A stretch of 39,835 bases of DNA from Chromera velia (lineage: Eukaryota; Sar; Chromeraceae). The position numbers and the translations under genes were made by a program. The DNA lies in NCBI GenBank assembly GCA_018398765.1, contig JAHBMJ010000577.1:1-39835 (forward strand), written 5' to 3'. The stretch's first letter is position 1; each line of letters starts with the position of its first letter. Below are positions 25,068 through 36,496 of this stretch, piece after piece. Below the pieces are notes generated by a model. It worked only from the letters and a program-made list of their open reading frames with translations. It was not told where the DNA came from and ran no database searches.

Positions 25068-26470
25068 CTACGGGGCAGCACTCCTAGGTAGAACCCTAGT
25101 ACCATGCATGTTTATGCTGTAATTGAAGATGATATAACATAGGTTCTAATAGGTTCTAACACTGTTTTTTGCTTTTCCAGACTCGTTAGTGTAAGGTTCT
25201 TTCAGATTTTTAAAGGTTCTTCAAAGAAAAATCAAGTCTACGTTGCATTAAAGTGGTGTCTCCATCATTTAGTTCTTACTCTCTAGAGAAACTGCTAGAA
25301 CCTAGATTCTAGGAACCTAGACAAAAACCTGTAAGAACCATGAAAAACTCCCCCCCTAAAGCTTCAAAAAGACTAAAAACCTAATTTAGATGATTAAAAT
25401 GATCTAAACAAATAAGACAGATGCTTACATATGCCAAAATTGACCGTCAAAATCATAAAACTCAGCTGTCAACTCGCTTTTTCTTCTCTTCAAACAGATT
25501 TACAACTTAAGATGAGCAAGCTCTTCATCTTTCATGAAGACGGTTTCATTTATTTTATGTGCATGTTAAATATAAAAGAACATAGAAGAAAGACTTAGTG
25601 GGACGTTATCGACGCGAATCTTTTCAAGCTTCCTGTTTTGGCCTAACTGCCAAAGGAAAGAGAAAGCACGCTTGTTGGCTAAGTCGGTCAAAGCCTCGTC
25701 AGACTTAGGATATGTATGCACAGCAATCCCTGCCAATCCGGTACAGTTCATCTAGGTCCNTTTCTTCATCTTCGACGTGTGCAATCGCTCGCAACCCTGA
25801 GGGCTCAAAAGCTTTCTTCTTGTCATTCTATAGAGAAAAGGCAGAAATGTGTAGCCCATACGGAGAGCAACGTAACAGTTGACACTTTCATGAAGCACAT
25901 CAAAGCAAAGAGCGGCTGTCACGCATCAAACAGTGACACCATTATCATTCAAGAAAATGGTTTCAAAGCTTAATTAAGTTAAAGAAGAGCCAACCTCACA
26001 CAATAGATTTCTTGTTGGAGTCTTAATAAATCTTGGAACCTTCTTTTTCCTTTTTCGATGTTTACTATCTGGAACCATCTTTATCCCTCTACCTCTCACC
26101 TAGCCTCTCACAGTCCTTTTCCAACGTTTTTCAGTCGGATTGGTGAACAAACTTTTGAATATTTTCATCATATTCAATGTTTTATAACTGGTTTTAGACA
26201 GGTTTTTTAGGGTTCTTGGAAGGTCAGACTAAGAAGGCTAGAACCTAAGTTCTAGGAACCTAAGAACCTAGAGGTAGAGACGTATAGTTTTTAAGCTCAA
26301 ACCGAGTAAAAACCTTCAACCAATACTCTAAAAGTGTCATTTTTTTGTTTTTTAGAACTTTTTTTGCTTATAAAATAAGTTTGGAGTTCGTTTTAAATGT
26401 TTTAGAGCTTAGATTGCTACTGCAAAGTCGTTCGACGACCACATCTATATTTCAAAGTGCCTCCCCGTAG
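25068..26470. mobile_element. AT-rich DNA transposon with 8-bp target duplication (hAT-like)
   Basis: Flanked by a perfect 8-bp duplication, CCTCCGCT, at 25060-25067 and 26471-26478. Its ends form a 15-bp inverted repeat (CTACGGGGCAGCACT against CTACGGGGAGGCACT, 13/15). The 1,403-bp body is much more AT-rich than the flanks. Near both ends the heptamer AGAACCT or its complement AGGTTCT is repeated many times (about 25140-25340 and 26205-26275), as expected for subterminal transposase sites. No transposase frame is visible. An 8-bp duplication plus subterminal repeats fits hAT; the TIR start is not the usual CAG. One undetermined base is at 25760. Confidence 0.8.
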
Positions 26471-26478
26471 CCTCCGCT

Positions 26479-27770
26479 TTGGGAGGTCAGGTTAGGGGTG
26501 AGTGTAAGTCCGGGTGTGTTCGGTTTTGTACGTTTGTATTTATAAAATCCTTTCCCCAGAAGGTCCGGGGAGTGCGTGGTGGCTCTCCTGTGATTTTTAA
26601 TGGTTTCTGCAAGGCATGCATGAAGGGGTAGGGGGTGCCTTGGGGGCGCCTTCCTTGAAGCGCAGTTTGGTTTTGTATATTTGTTTACTCTCCCTCTTTC
26701 TTCTTTGTTTGGATTTCCGCACGGCCCGGGGACGCTCATCACATCATAGGGGCGTGCATGGTCAGTGAACGCTAGCCGGGTGTGGGCGTCTTCGGGTTTT
26801 CCCTTATTCAAGTCGTTTTCACAGACGGAAAGGAGCTAAGAGGGAAAGGCCTTCCCGACCTGTCTATAGAGGCAGAGACCTTTCGCAGTCGTGTTTTCCT
26901 TGAGCTGCCAGTTTGCGTTAGGGGGCCTAACCCATTGCCGACCCGAACTAAAGTAGGGTGAGCACGGCATGCAAAACATTTTCCCTTCCTTTTGTGGTGG
27001 TCGGTGGCCATCCACACATACCGTGGGTCCAAGTACGTGAAAGACGGAAAGGAAAAATTTGGGGAGAAGGTGGTAAAGACTTTGCTTTTGACAGACCTGA
27101 TCGGGGAGAACGGGTCTCCTTGCTAGGGGGCAGGGCATACTGAGGCTGTCAAAGGCTCTTGGTTTCCAAAGAACTGCATTTTGGTTTACATGAGGAATGC
27201 TTGTGTTTTGTTTGCCTTTCTTTCTTTTATTTTTTTTGAACGTTCAGAGCAGGGTTCGTCTGGAGCAGGAAGCATGGCAGGTACTGCGGGCTCCTGCATG
27301 CTAGATGTCTTTGGTTTTCTGCGTGTAGGGCGGGGCTCCATCTGGAGGCAGATGGTCTGTGTGTCCCATGCGTTCGTTAGCATAAGTCGGCATAGGCTGG
27401 GGGCTTGTGTTCTTCTGTGTTGTTCCTTTCACTTTTCCCGGTGTGGTTTCGTTTTATCCCGTTCTTCCAGCCCGGTTGGCTGGTATCCATTTCCCTGTAT
27501 GCCCTGCACATACATGAGCCCGATATGCTCTCACTTGTTAAAAGATAATAAATAACGTCTGGAGAGGATGGCGCGTGAGAGCATGAGAAAAAGGAATAAA
27601 GAGAGAAGAGGTAAACAATCCATGAGTAATTCTTTTGTGATTGAGCGACAGGACAAGAAGAAAAGGAAAATTGGGGAGCCGGGTGATTAAAGACAAGTCT
27701 TTTTTCATGCTTCCCGATTCCCCCTCGTCAGAGGGGGGTGTGTTGTGCTGCGTGCTCCATAGTCTTTCCT
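26479..27770. other. 3' non-coding region of the copia element, part 2
   Basis: No gene seen. GT-rich sequence between the nested insertion and the 3' LTR; all frames are short or of low complexity. Confidence 0.5.
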
Positions 27771-27792
27771 CGGGGGCTCGGGAGGGCGTGTG
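27771..27792 (+). promoter_or_regulatory. Possible polypurine tract
   Basis: The imperfect G-rich stretch CGGGGGCTCGGGAGGGCG immediately precedes the 3' LTR, where the plus-strand primer is expected. Several pyrimidines interrupt it, which may be decay. Confidence 0.4.
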
Positions 27793-28537
27793 TGAAAGAA
27801 AACGACGGTCCCGTTCCTGGTCGGATTCGCGGAGGGTGAATTCTGGTCCCAGCATTTCCATTTGTCCCTCCGCCCCAAGTCAGAGAAAGGAGCGATGCGC
27901 ACGCAGCGGCCCGTCCACATGGGGTGGCGGGGCGCCTGCGATAGAGGTGTGCATGTTGTGAGTTCCATGGTATGGCCTGCATGCACTTTGGCATAAGAAA
28001 TACACCCGAGGCACTCACCGTGGTGGTGTGTGCTCCGGGGCTTCATATGGGATTTAAATAGGCCGATGGTACGGTTATACCATCGGAGGCTTCAGAATTA
28101 ATTCCGGTCCCGAATTAATTTCTAGACAGTCAGACAGCCGTGCACGGCGGTTACCGTCCGTCTGAATGAGAGACGTGAGCTAGGGATTGATAGAACTTCA
28201 TGTGTAGGACCTGTACTGTGCCCTATATCTCTCTGTGGTTCTCTTGTGCTCTGAATAATGCACGAGGCCACCAGCAGGAGTGTACTGTGGACTGTGGGGG
28301 TTCATAGATTTTCTGTTTGGTAAAGAGACTGATCAGGTATTTATTTTTGATTATCTGTATCGGTCTAGACGAGTATGTCACGGAGACGTATTCGCTGTGG
28401 TCCTCTAATAGGAGAGGGCCAGGAATTCAGGAGTATAGCAGTTTGAAGAGTCCTCTGGATAGGCTAGAGGATTGACACGGGAGGGCCCTTAGGATTCCAC
28501 TGGAGGAATCTTAAGAGCGGTGAGACTCTACTTTTCA
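27793..28537 (+). repeat. 3' LTR of the giant copia element
   Basis: 745 bp, same orientation and ends as the 5' LTR. The differences from the 5' copy are overwhelmingly A/G and C/T changes spread along the full length. Confidence 0.95.
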
Positions 28538-28843
28538 CTCTAGAGATAAGGCTAAGCGCGAGATCCCCTGAAGTGCTCGCTTGGTAAGCTCACGAGCAGC
28601 ATGCGCATTGGAGGTAGCAATAGAAGACTCGAACAGAAGAAAAAAAGGTCGCGTTCACACAGAAACAGGCGTGCGTGCACAGTGAGTAACAAATGAACAT
28701 GGTTTCATTTTCCTTGCTGCTCAGACTTGTTGATCAATCAATAAAGCATATTCAATCAATTCATTTACTTTCAATTGTCCTGTAATTGTCCTTAAAGTTT
28801 TTGAAGAGGCTATCTATATGAGGCTATAGTAAATAGGGGGCGA
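28538..28843. other. No recognisable feature
   Basis: Spacer between the copia 3' LTR and the hAT-like element. Nothing supported beyond short AT-rich runs. Confidence 0.4.
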
Positions 28844-29704
28844 CAGGGTTGTTTTTTTGTCTGGTAATGACCCCTCTCTACCGGTAATTACCAGATTACC
28901 GGTAATGGACGCCATTTACCTCAGTTTTTACCGGGAAAAAAAGAAGAAAAAATTAAGTTAAAAAAAAAAATTTTGCCTGCGGCGCAACCCCCATTCTATA
29001 GTTTTAAAGACTTCTTTCAACGTTTTTGGCACTTTAATATAAGAATCAAGTCAAGATTAAAAAAACAAAAATGCTGTTTGCCTGCATTTGTCTGCGGCAC
29101 ACTCTGCCTGGTTTGTGGGTCTATCAACCGGAAGCGGTGGTCGTTGCGGAGGTGAAGAGGCAGCTTAACACAGTTGGCCCAGCCTTAAGAGGTGAAAACC
29201 TATTTTAACGGGACGTGCAGCACTCGCTCACCTTTGAGATTGTCAGATTTGTTGTATGGTGGCTATAAACATAGCGTGGCAGCCCACACGAGTGTCGGTG
29301 GAGCCGAACTATGCCGATTCCTAGGCCGATTCTGTACAGTATTTCACCGTTTTTGGTCGTCAACACGCCTGAAACTGAGGCCACTGGCAATCTGTCTTTC
29401 AAGTTTTATCATTTAAGACAACATGGCTGCCCTTTAGTGTCTCACTTAAACTATGCATAACTTTACAACACATAAATGACTGTCAAACCTAGTCAAACCG
29501 TGTGAATAAACGAACAAATCACTTAAAATGCTTAATAGAATGCTTATTATCGTACATAGATTTTCTAGACTATCGTTTTGAATTATCCTTTAATTGTCTT
29601 TACAGCCTTTACCAAAATTTTTACTGGTGGCCGGCCACTCTACCGGTAATTACCAGTTGACCGGTAATCAGCTCGCTTTACCACCAGAAAAATTGACAAC
29701 CCTG
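28844..29704. mobile_element. Non-autonomous hAT-like element (MITE)
   Basis: 861 bp. Left end CAGGGTTGTTTTTTTGTCTGG and the reverse complement of the right end, CAGGGTTGTCAATTTTTCTGG, form the TIR; CAGGGTTG ends are characteristic of hAT elements. The flanks are an 8-bp duplication with one mismatch, GGGGGCGA (28836-28843) and TGGGGCGA (29705-29712). Palindromic TACCGGTAAT motifs repeat near both ends (about 28878-28908 and 29641-29669), likely subterminal transposase sites. No transposase is encoded. Confidence 0.85.
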
Positions 29705-30570
29705 TGGGGCGAAGACTAGATCCCTAGCATCAACCTATAGGCATCAACATCAAACTGTAAAAAAAAAATGGAGAGAAAAAGGCTCAATAAAATTTAGAGT
29801 TTTTTTTTATGGCCTACGCCTAGTCTCCCGGGTCTGCTGAGACTACGATTTTAATTTAGGCGGATTTGAGGTTTACATCGAAAGAAGTCGTTTTATACCC
29901 TAATACTCGCAGCTTGGTTCTAGGCTTGGTTGCTAGCTTAATTGGTGAACATCACACTAGATATCACAGTGATTATCACACAGATGATGAAAGTTACCCT
30001 CTCTACTACTTTCACTAATCGATTCTAGAATCGATCATGCATAATTCACACAGCATGATGACTAGAGTCATCAAATTGTATGTTATTCATGCAGCACATT
30101 GCTGAGCACAAATACAACTTCATGCCAACATGCAACAAGCACGAACGAATGCACGTACGCACTGAAGCCGCAGTGACGCGGACATGCCCATTAACGCACT
30201 GTTCTACGATATATGCATGAAACAATCACTCCAGAAACGCAGTACTCTTCACACAAAAGCACCCTCATGCAGACAGCAGACCACGACGACTTCGACCGCC
30301 CTTCGTTCAGGTACGCATCTGTCGGTTTGGGCCCCAGCCTTGCAGCTTTAATGAAACTTCACTCACTGACTCATGAATTGCACAGGACAACACACGATCA
30401 AGCCATGCATGCACACCACAATCATGCAGACGTGCAACTAGTGTACGAACACCTTGGCACTGCGACACAGCATTCCACTCCATCATGTGCATAGTGCATG
30501 ACGCGCATCAACACCACTATCATGAACATATACGCAGAGAGCGAGCTCCTCGTCCATCGACACTCACAAA

Positions 30571-30572
30571 CA

Positions 30573-30631
<59 letters not shown>

Positions 30632-30634
30632 ACA
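30571..30634. repeat. (CT)n(CA)n compound microsatellite
   Basis: A CT run followed directly by a CA run, about 64 bp together. Confidence 0.95.
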
Positions 30635-31275
30635 TCTACCCATGGGGGGAAAGCAACACAAGACGGTAAAGAGGAAAGAGCGAAAAGGACGAGAGGGAGG
30701 CCGGAGGACGGCCATCCAGGCAGACAATCACTACAAGTCTCTCGCGTCCGCAACGGCTCACTCGCTAATCAGCTGAGATTTCTTGCGAAAAAGAGTGCAT
30801 GGCAGGGAGTGAAGAAATTATGCATACATGCAGCCGGCCGCGTTGGGCAGCAGACGAAAGGAATTGAACACGTCCGTTGTATGACGTCTTGCCCTTCCCT
30901 TCGCCTGTCACCTTCGTTCAAATTCGGTTTGATGCTCCTTCGTACATCGACAATTCAAAGTGCACACCTGCTCCTCCACTCAGAAATGAAGTTAGTCGCA
31001 GTGAGGGAGCTAAAGGGCCGGGTATGTTGATCGGTCAGGCGAAATAAAAAGAGAGCAGAGGCGTGTCGGCGTATTGAGAACAACACACAATGCAAGAAAA
31101 GAAAAACGAAACTCCGACATTGCGTAGAATCCTCACAGGGACCGGGGGGCTTCTGTGGCTTCCTGCGGGAAGCTAGATAATCTCCTTGGAGTGGCCACTC
31201 CTTCATTATATTTTGATCGACCCCTATGGAGCACACGCAGTGGCCACACCTTCCTCTGTTCCCCTTTCTGGGTCT

Positions 31276-31304
31276 GTTCTCTTCTCTTCTCTTCTCTTCT
31301 CTTC
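31276..31304. repeat. (CTTCT)n microsatellite
   Basis: About six copies of a 5-bp TCTTC unit. Confidence 0.9.
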
Positions 31305-32843
31305 GGTCTTTGCTCTTCATCAGACAGACACACCCTCTTTCCCCCCGTCCGTCCCCAAAATCTCTCCTTGATCCTCCAGATACGTGCGCGACTCCAGCCA
31401 CCACGTTCTCCCGCGACTGATACCGACAAGCTGCACCTCGTTCGATCTGACAGAAGACCTCCTTTGGCTTGTTTGTGAGGGGGCAGAGACTTCAAAAGAA
31501 AGAAACGGACGTAGAAGCAGTAAAAAAAACAGAGAGAAAATCATCAAAGAAAAACATCCCCCCCCCCCCCTCTCTCTCTCCATGTGGAGGAATGCAAACA
31601 GAACAGAACAAAAACAACTCTTCCGCAAGACGCCACGACAAACAGTCGCAAAAACTCTAACGTTTGACGATCGATTCATAGTCCGTCCATCGGGTCAAAT
31701 CTCTTCCGGCTCTTCTGCCCAAGAAACCCGCAACCAGGCAGGCTTAATTCGAGCAAACAAAGTCGAAAAATATTCCTCCTCCTTCATGCAACCATGTCAA
31801 TGTTCTTCTACATTTTCCTTCTGCGCGTTGCTTTCCCTGTTTAACTCTTATTCACCCGCTTTTGAATTTTGTTGGCTCTCCTTCGCTTCCCTCCCTTCTG
31901 CAATCGCAGCTTTCAGGAGCAAAGAAAAGAGAAGAAGAAAAATGAATGAACAAACTTACACAAACGAAAAGAGACATACGCGACTTCACCACATCCAGAC
32001 CTAATTTTTACAAAGGAGGAACGGAACGAGGCCCCAACAAGGAGGCAGGCAGGTAGGCGGCAGGGAGCAAGAAAGGAAGAAAAGGACCACGAAAGAGGAC
32101 ACCAACGAGGCAGACACAAACGCCGTTTCTCTGAACTGCCTAACAATCCACACTTGCTCCCTCCCCCGCCTCCCGCCCTCCACCTCCGGAGAAAGCGAGA
32201 GACGAAGACAAGCAAGCGTCTCTCTGCGCGTCCCCTCTCGACGTCTTTTTTGTCCCTCCCTCCCCCGCTCTCGTCAGACCCAGAGCAACAAGAAGTCCAC
32301 CCCCACCCGTCCGTCTACCAGTCTTTCTCCCACTCCTCCAAAGTCTCACAACCCAAAGAAGCGACGCATTCCGTCTCCCGCGTACAAGAGACAAAGAGGA
32401 AGAGAGCAGAGCAAAGAGCCGCCAGCAGCTTCAGGGGCTCTCCCTCCCTCCCCCCTCTCCCTTGATGCCTCCCTCCCTACCTCCCTCGACCGACAGAACT
32501 TCCTCCAGCATCCTCCCTGCATGTCTTCGAATCGTTCCCCCCTTTCTACGCGCAAATCGTGCAGACCCAGTGCTCACTACATGAAAGCAACCACCCTTCC
32601 TAGGTTCGTTTCGATCCAGACTCGTTCAGAGAGAGGGGGGGGGGAAGGAGAAGGAAAGACGACAAAAGGCATCTAGGAAACAAACATGTCATCATATTAA
32701 GCAAATTTTGACCGAAATCGACCGAGCCAAAGAGAAGACGAGGGTCACACACACAGACGGATGGATGGATGTAAATGCAGCTATCCGATCAGATAGACTG
32801 AGAGAAAGTCTTCCACGACAAATACAGGACACCGCTTTTCATA

Positions 32844-32988
32844 TTCACTCATTCATTCGTTCGTCCGTTCATTCATTCACTCATTCATTCATTCATTCAT
32901 TCATTCATTCATTCATTCAGTCATTCATTCACTCATTCACTCATTCATTCATTCATTCATTCATTCATTCAGTCGTCCATTCATTCAC
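32844..32988. repeat. (ATTC)n microsatellite
   Basis: About 145 bp of ATTC units with interspersed ACTC and AGTC variants. It creates a His/Ser/Phe-rich pseudo-ORF that is not a gene. The complement is TGAA, the same tetranucleotide as the tracts in the SINE-like repeats. Confidence 0.9.
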
Positions 32989-33344
32989 TTGCCCTTCGAA
33001 ACAACCGCGTTCTTTCTCTCTTCACTCCCGAGACAGAGACTGCAGAGGAGCCAACCTCACAGTCAGCAGTCAACGGGACACAACAAAAACATACACACGC
33101 ACGCACACGCACACGCACATGCACACACACATTTCCACCGCTGGAGGAGCCCCTCATGAGGCAGAGAGACTGAGAAGGAGTGAGAGAGAAGGGAAGGGTG
33201 TAATTCTACCTAGGGCCAAATGTCCGCCAGCCAATTCCCAAAACTTCCAATTCCAAGCACCTCAATGCAGCTCTCTCTGTTTGTGCCCACCATGCATGCA
33301 ACAAGAGTGCACCCTCATTCCCTCGCCTCGCCTCGTGCGTGTCG

Positions 33345-36008
33345 CTACAAGGATGCTGATGCTGCGAAGGCGGCGCCGTTCTCTGTTGTCGCCCTGCGGA
33401 TGGCCTGTGCGGTTCTGCTTGATCGAATCTGGGCGGGCAGGAGCACGTCCCTGGCAGCCTCGACCCAGGTGGATCTTGCCACTGTGCCCGCGTTGCTCTG
33501 CAGGGGACCGACCGAGACGGGGACAGGCAGACCAACTGGCCCTGCTGTCCATATGACAGAGGCAGCATGGGTCCTGGCCTCTCCCTCTCGGGTCTTCACC
33601 CGACTGGTCCCCTCGACTCCCCCCCTTCCTCTCTGTCTTTCTCCAGCGAAAGCCCTCTCCAAGAGGTGTTCATGCACAGAGGGGTCGGTTGCAGCTAGGA
33701 AGCCTCTCTCGTTCCTGAACGCTGCACCCTCAGCCACAGCATCGCCCATGCTGCTCTGCACGAGAGACGGATGGGGAGGGGCAGAGGAAGAGGAAGAGGA
33801 CGGAGAAGAGCCTGGAGCAGCTGCTGTTGTGGTGGTGGGGGTTTCGTATTTTAGGGAGTCTCCGGTCATGTCGGAGACACGACCGCCCAGGGACCTGCAG
33901 AGAAGGAGAGGAAGAGAGGAGATGAATCATGATGAAAGCATACGGACAAAAGAGCTAAAAGAGAGTCGTGTGACAGCTAGGGCGCTGAGTCAGACAGAAC
34001 TGCAACCTGATTGATGCACGGATGGACCTGTCGACTTCCTGCGGAATGAGTGCAGAAAGATCCGATGAAGGAGCACACAAAATCCAAGCACAGACACGCA
34101 ACTCCTCCGTACTCCCTCACTGCGCCCCCCGATCCACAAACTCTCCGCTGGATGAATGCATTACTGTTGTGCAGATACATTTACGCGGTGCATACCACAG
34201 ACGCGAAGAGGTACACACTCAATGCATGTCCATATTCCATCTGTCCCTACTGACTCAATGAGAGCCTGTCCAGCACAGGTGTCCCACTTCGACGTTTTGT
34301 TCATCACCACCGCCTCCGCACCCCCCCCTGCCAAGACTGCAAACTTGTGTCCTGCCCCCGTCAGAGGTCTGCAGCTCAACGGCATCATCTGTGACAGAGA
34401 CGAAGAAGAAGAAGAGGTGTGCGTCTGAGTGATGCTCAAGGCAGGGGGCAGGCCGTTACGACTATGGACCACTCGCACGGAGTCGTCTCTGCTGCGGGAT
34501 TTCGAGAAGAGCCCCCCATCCGCCCCTATCCACCGCTCATTTCCCTGCGCCCTCTCCCCAAACACCACACCCCGCCCCACTGCCCCCACTATCGTTCCCT
34601 CAGACCCCCCCATGCTAGATTTACTTTCCGCATTACTTCTAGCAAAGGGGTGGTGAATCACCCCTGCCAGAGGTTTGCCTTCGTATGAAATTCCAATCAA
34701 CACAGTCACGTACTCAAGCCTGCCCTCCGTGAAAGCACGCGTGGCATCCAAAGGGTCTGCAAGGAAGCCAAAATTTAGGTCGACTGAGAAGGCACACGAT
34801 CGTGAGAATGATTGGCTGGTTGGGAGAGTGAATTGCCGAGATGGGCTTGGGACGCGGGGGACATTGAGAAGGTCTGCAGCAGGCAGAGAGAGACGCCCTC
34901 ACAGAGAAACGCACCACAACACATACGACAGACGTCACATCTGCAGTTCACCCTCACACCAGAAAGTGTCGAACCCCCGCGCCTACCCCCTCTTTCCCTT
35001 AATTTTCTTGCCAACTCACCAATCCACACAGCCACTCTGTCCATCAAGAGACCGTCTGACAAATCAGACTCCAAGTGGCCGAGCCGAGAGCAGTCCAGGC
35101 CCTGTCCCTCCATCTCAGAAAGTTTCCCCTGTAGAACCTGCAATGCAAAGAAAACAAGCGAGAGGGAAAGTGGATTCACGGTCCCACTTCAAAAAAAGAA
35201 AAAAAAAACTGAAGCGTCGCCTGGTGAAACAACAAAGAAGCCTGACCAGAACAAGATTACCGGACAGAAAATTTGACGAAGGCTGGTGCAGATACCAAAC
35301 AAAGAGACTGAAGAGGGAAATCACATGGAGAGGAGCTCGATCGATCAGCCATCGATCAAGTGAATGGGTCGAGAGAGGATCAAGACACCATTTCGATTGT
35401 GTATACATATGTAGACGGACGGACGGGTGGATGGATGGACCGACCGGACAGACTGATGGCTGAATGGCCTGTAAACCAGAGCTGTGCCAGTGGTTCTGTC
35501 AGGCAGACGTGGTGCTTCATTTTCTTTTCGCTTCGAAAGAGAGTAGAGGAAGACGGGGGAGAAGGGCGGTGTAAGAAGTACAGTCCTGTAGCAGTCTCTC
35601 TTTCTTTCATATATGACATACGGCGACGCTCCCTGGCAGGCACGCACGAAGTGCCAACCAAGGCAAGGCCTCACTGACCTCATCTACTAGAGCCTTGGCT
35701 TGTGGGGAAGGATCGTCCTCCTCGCCCACCAGGCAAAGACGCTGTCCGAACTCCTCATGAAGTTTTGAGACGATCAAGTGTTGAGCCCCCAGATCAGCGA
35801 TAGTTTGGGGGTCGAAGGAGAGGTGTCCGCATGGAGAGAGACACTGCTGCTTCTCCAGAGTGCACTTGTTCCGAGTAGCCAGGTTGCCACTCTGAGAAAC
35901 CTCCCTGATCACAGCACCGGCTCTGACTGCAGCATCAACGGAGGCTCCCAGAAGGTGAGACAACTTCACTCGAGGCACAGATCTGCCTACTGTTGTCAGG
36001 ATAGACAT
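33345..36008 (-). CDS. 3'(2'),5'-bisphosphate nucleotidase, inositol monophosphatase superfamily
   Basis: Four exons, minus strand: 36008-35679, 35137-35020, 34756-34255 and 33894-33345. They total 1,500 bp, 499 aa plus TAG. Splice phases agree at every junction (0, 1, 2). Motifs of the Li+-sensitive Mg2+ phosphatases are all present: DPQTIAD (residues 66-72), metal-binding GEED (95-98), DPLDAT (150-155) and KWDTCAG (306-312), then LGGRVSD and GDSLKYE. These enzymes hydrolyse 3'-phosphoadenosine 5'-phosphate to AMP, removing the by-product of sulfation. DPLDAT, VIHHPF and KWDTCAG recall the Golgi BPNT2 branch, whereas GEED and the N-terminus recall cytosolic BPNT1. I see no signal peptide or membrane segment. 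A Ser-rich insert follows residue ~260, and the C-terminus is about 120 residues longer than usual, so the last exon's end is the least certain part. Confidence 0.85.
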
Positions 36009-36496
36009 GGTCTTTTTTCTCGGAGTTTTTCAGTTATCCATCACAATGAGCTGGGAGCAACTCAAAAGTTGCAGAAGGTGTGATGCCTCGGTAGATCGTT
36101 CATATGGGAGGCAGAGGAGGGGAGAATGATGGTCTTTTTTTACTTGACTGTTGCTTATAATTTCAGAATCGGCTGTAATGCATGTATATAGCTAGGCCAA
36201 AAATTGCGTCATCCTGCCGGGGTCTTTGTGGGCGAGGCGTCCGCGGGCCCACCTCGGAATCGAAGATCGTCAGGTGCCGGGGTCAATCATGCGCTGAGTT
36301 TGAGGATGGCAGGCTGGCTAATCACTTCGCACAATGACTTGCAGAGATTGAAGCTTCTTCGCCGAACAGATCATGCTCCTTAATTGGGGAGACCGCACGC
36401 TGCACGTACTGTTCCATTTCCAAACTGCATGCTCTGTAGACTCGTCCACTCAGTTTTGGTCCATCTGGCTTATCAAGTTGTAGCTGTCTCCCGCTA
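36009..36496. promoter_or_regulatory. Bidirectional intergenic promoter region
   Basis: 488 bp between the start codons of the divergent nucleotidase and BROX-like genes, so both promoters and 5' UTRs must lie here. A T-rich patch (about 36133-36170), TATATAGC at 36185-36192 and a GC-rich part (about 36215-36290) are visible. No motif can be assigned firmly. Confidence 0.5.

Larger units (their letters stand above)
29713..33344. other. Gene-poor, microsatellite-rich intergenic region
   Basis: Long frames on both strands here are of low complexity or overlap simple repeats, and I recognise no domain. Simple repeats are listed separately. It lies downstream of the bisphosphate nucleotidase gene and would contain its 3' UTR. 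An unrecognised gene cannot be excluded. Confidence 0.5.

Noticed and set aside
32821-33030. Open frame with His/Ser/Phe repeats
   Set aside because: It is the translation of an (ATTC)n microsatellite, not a gene.
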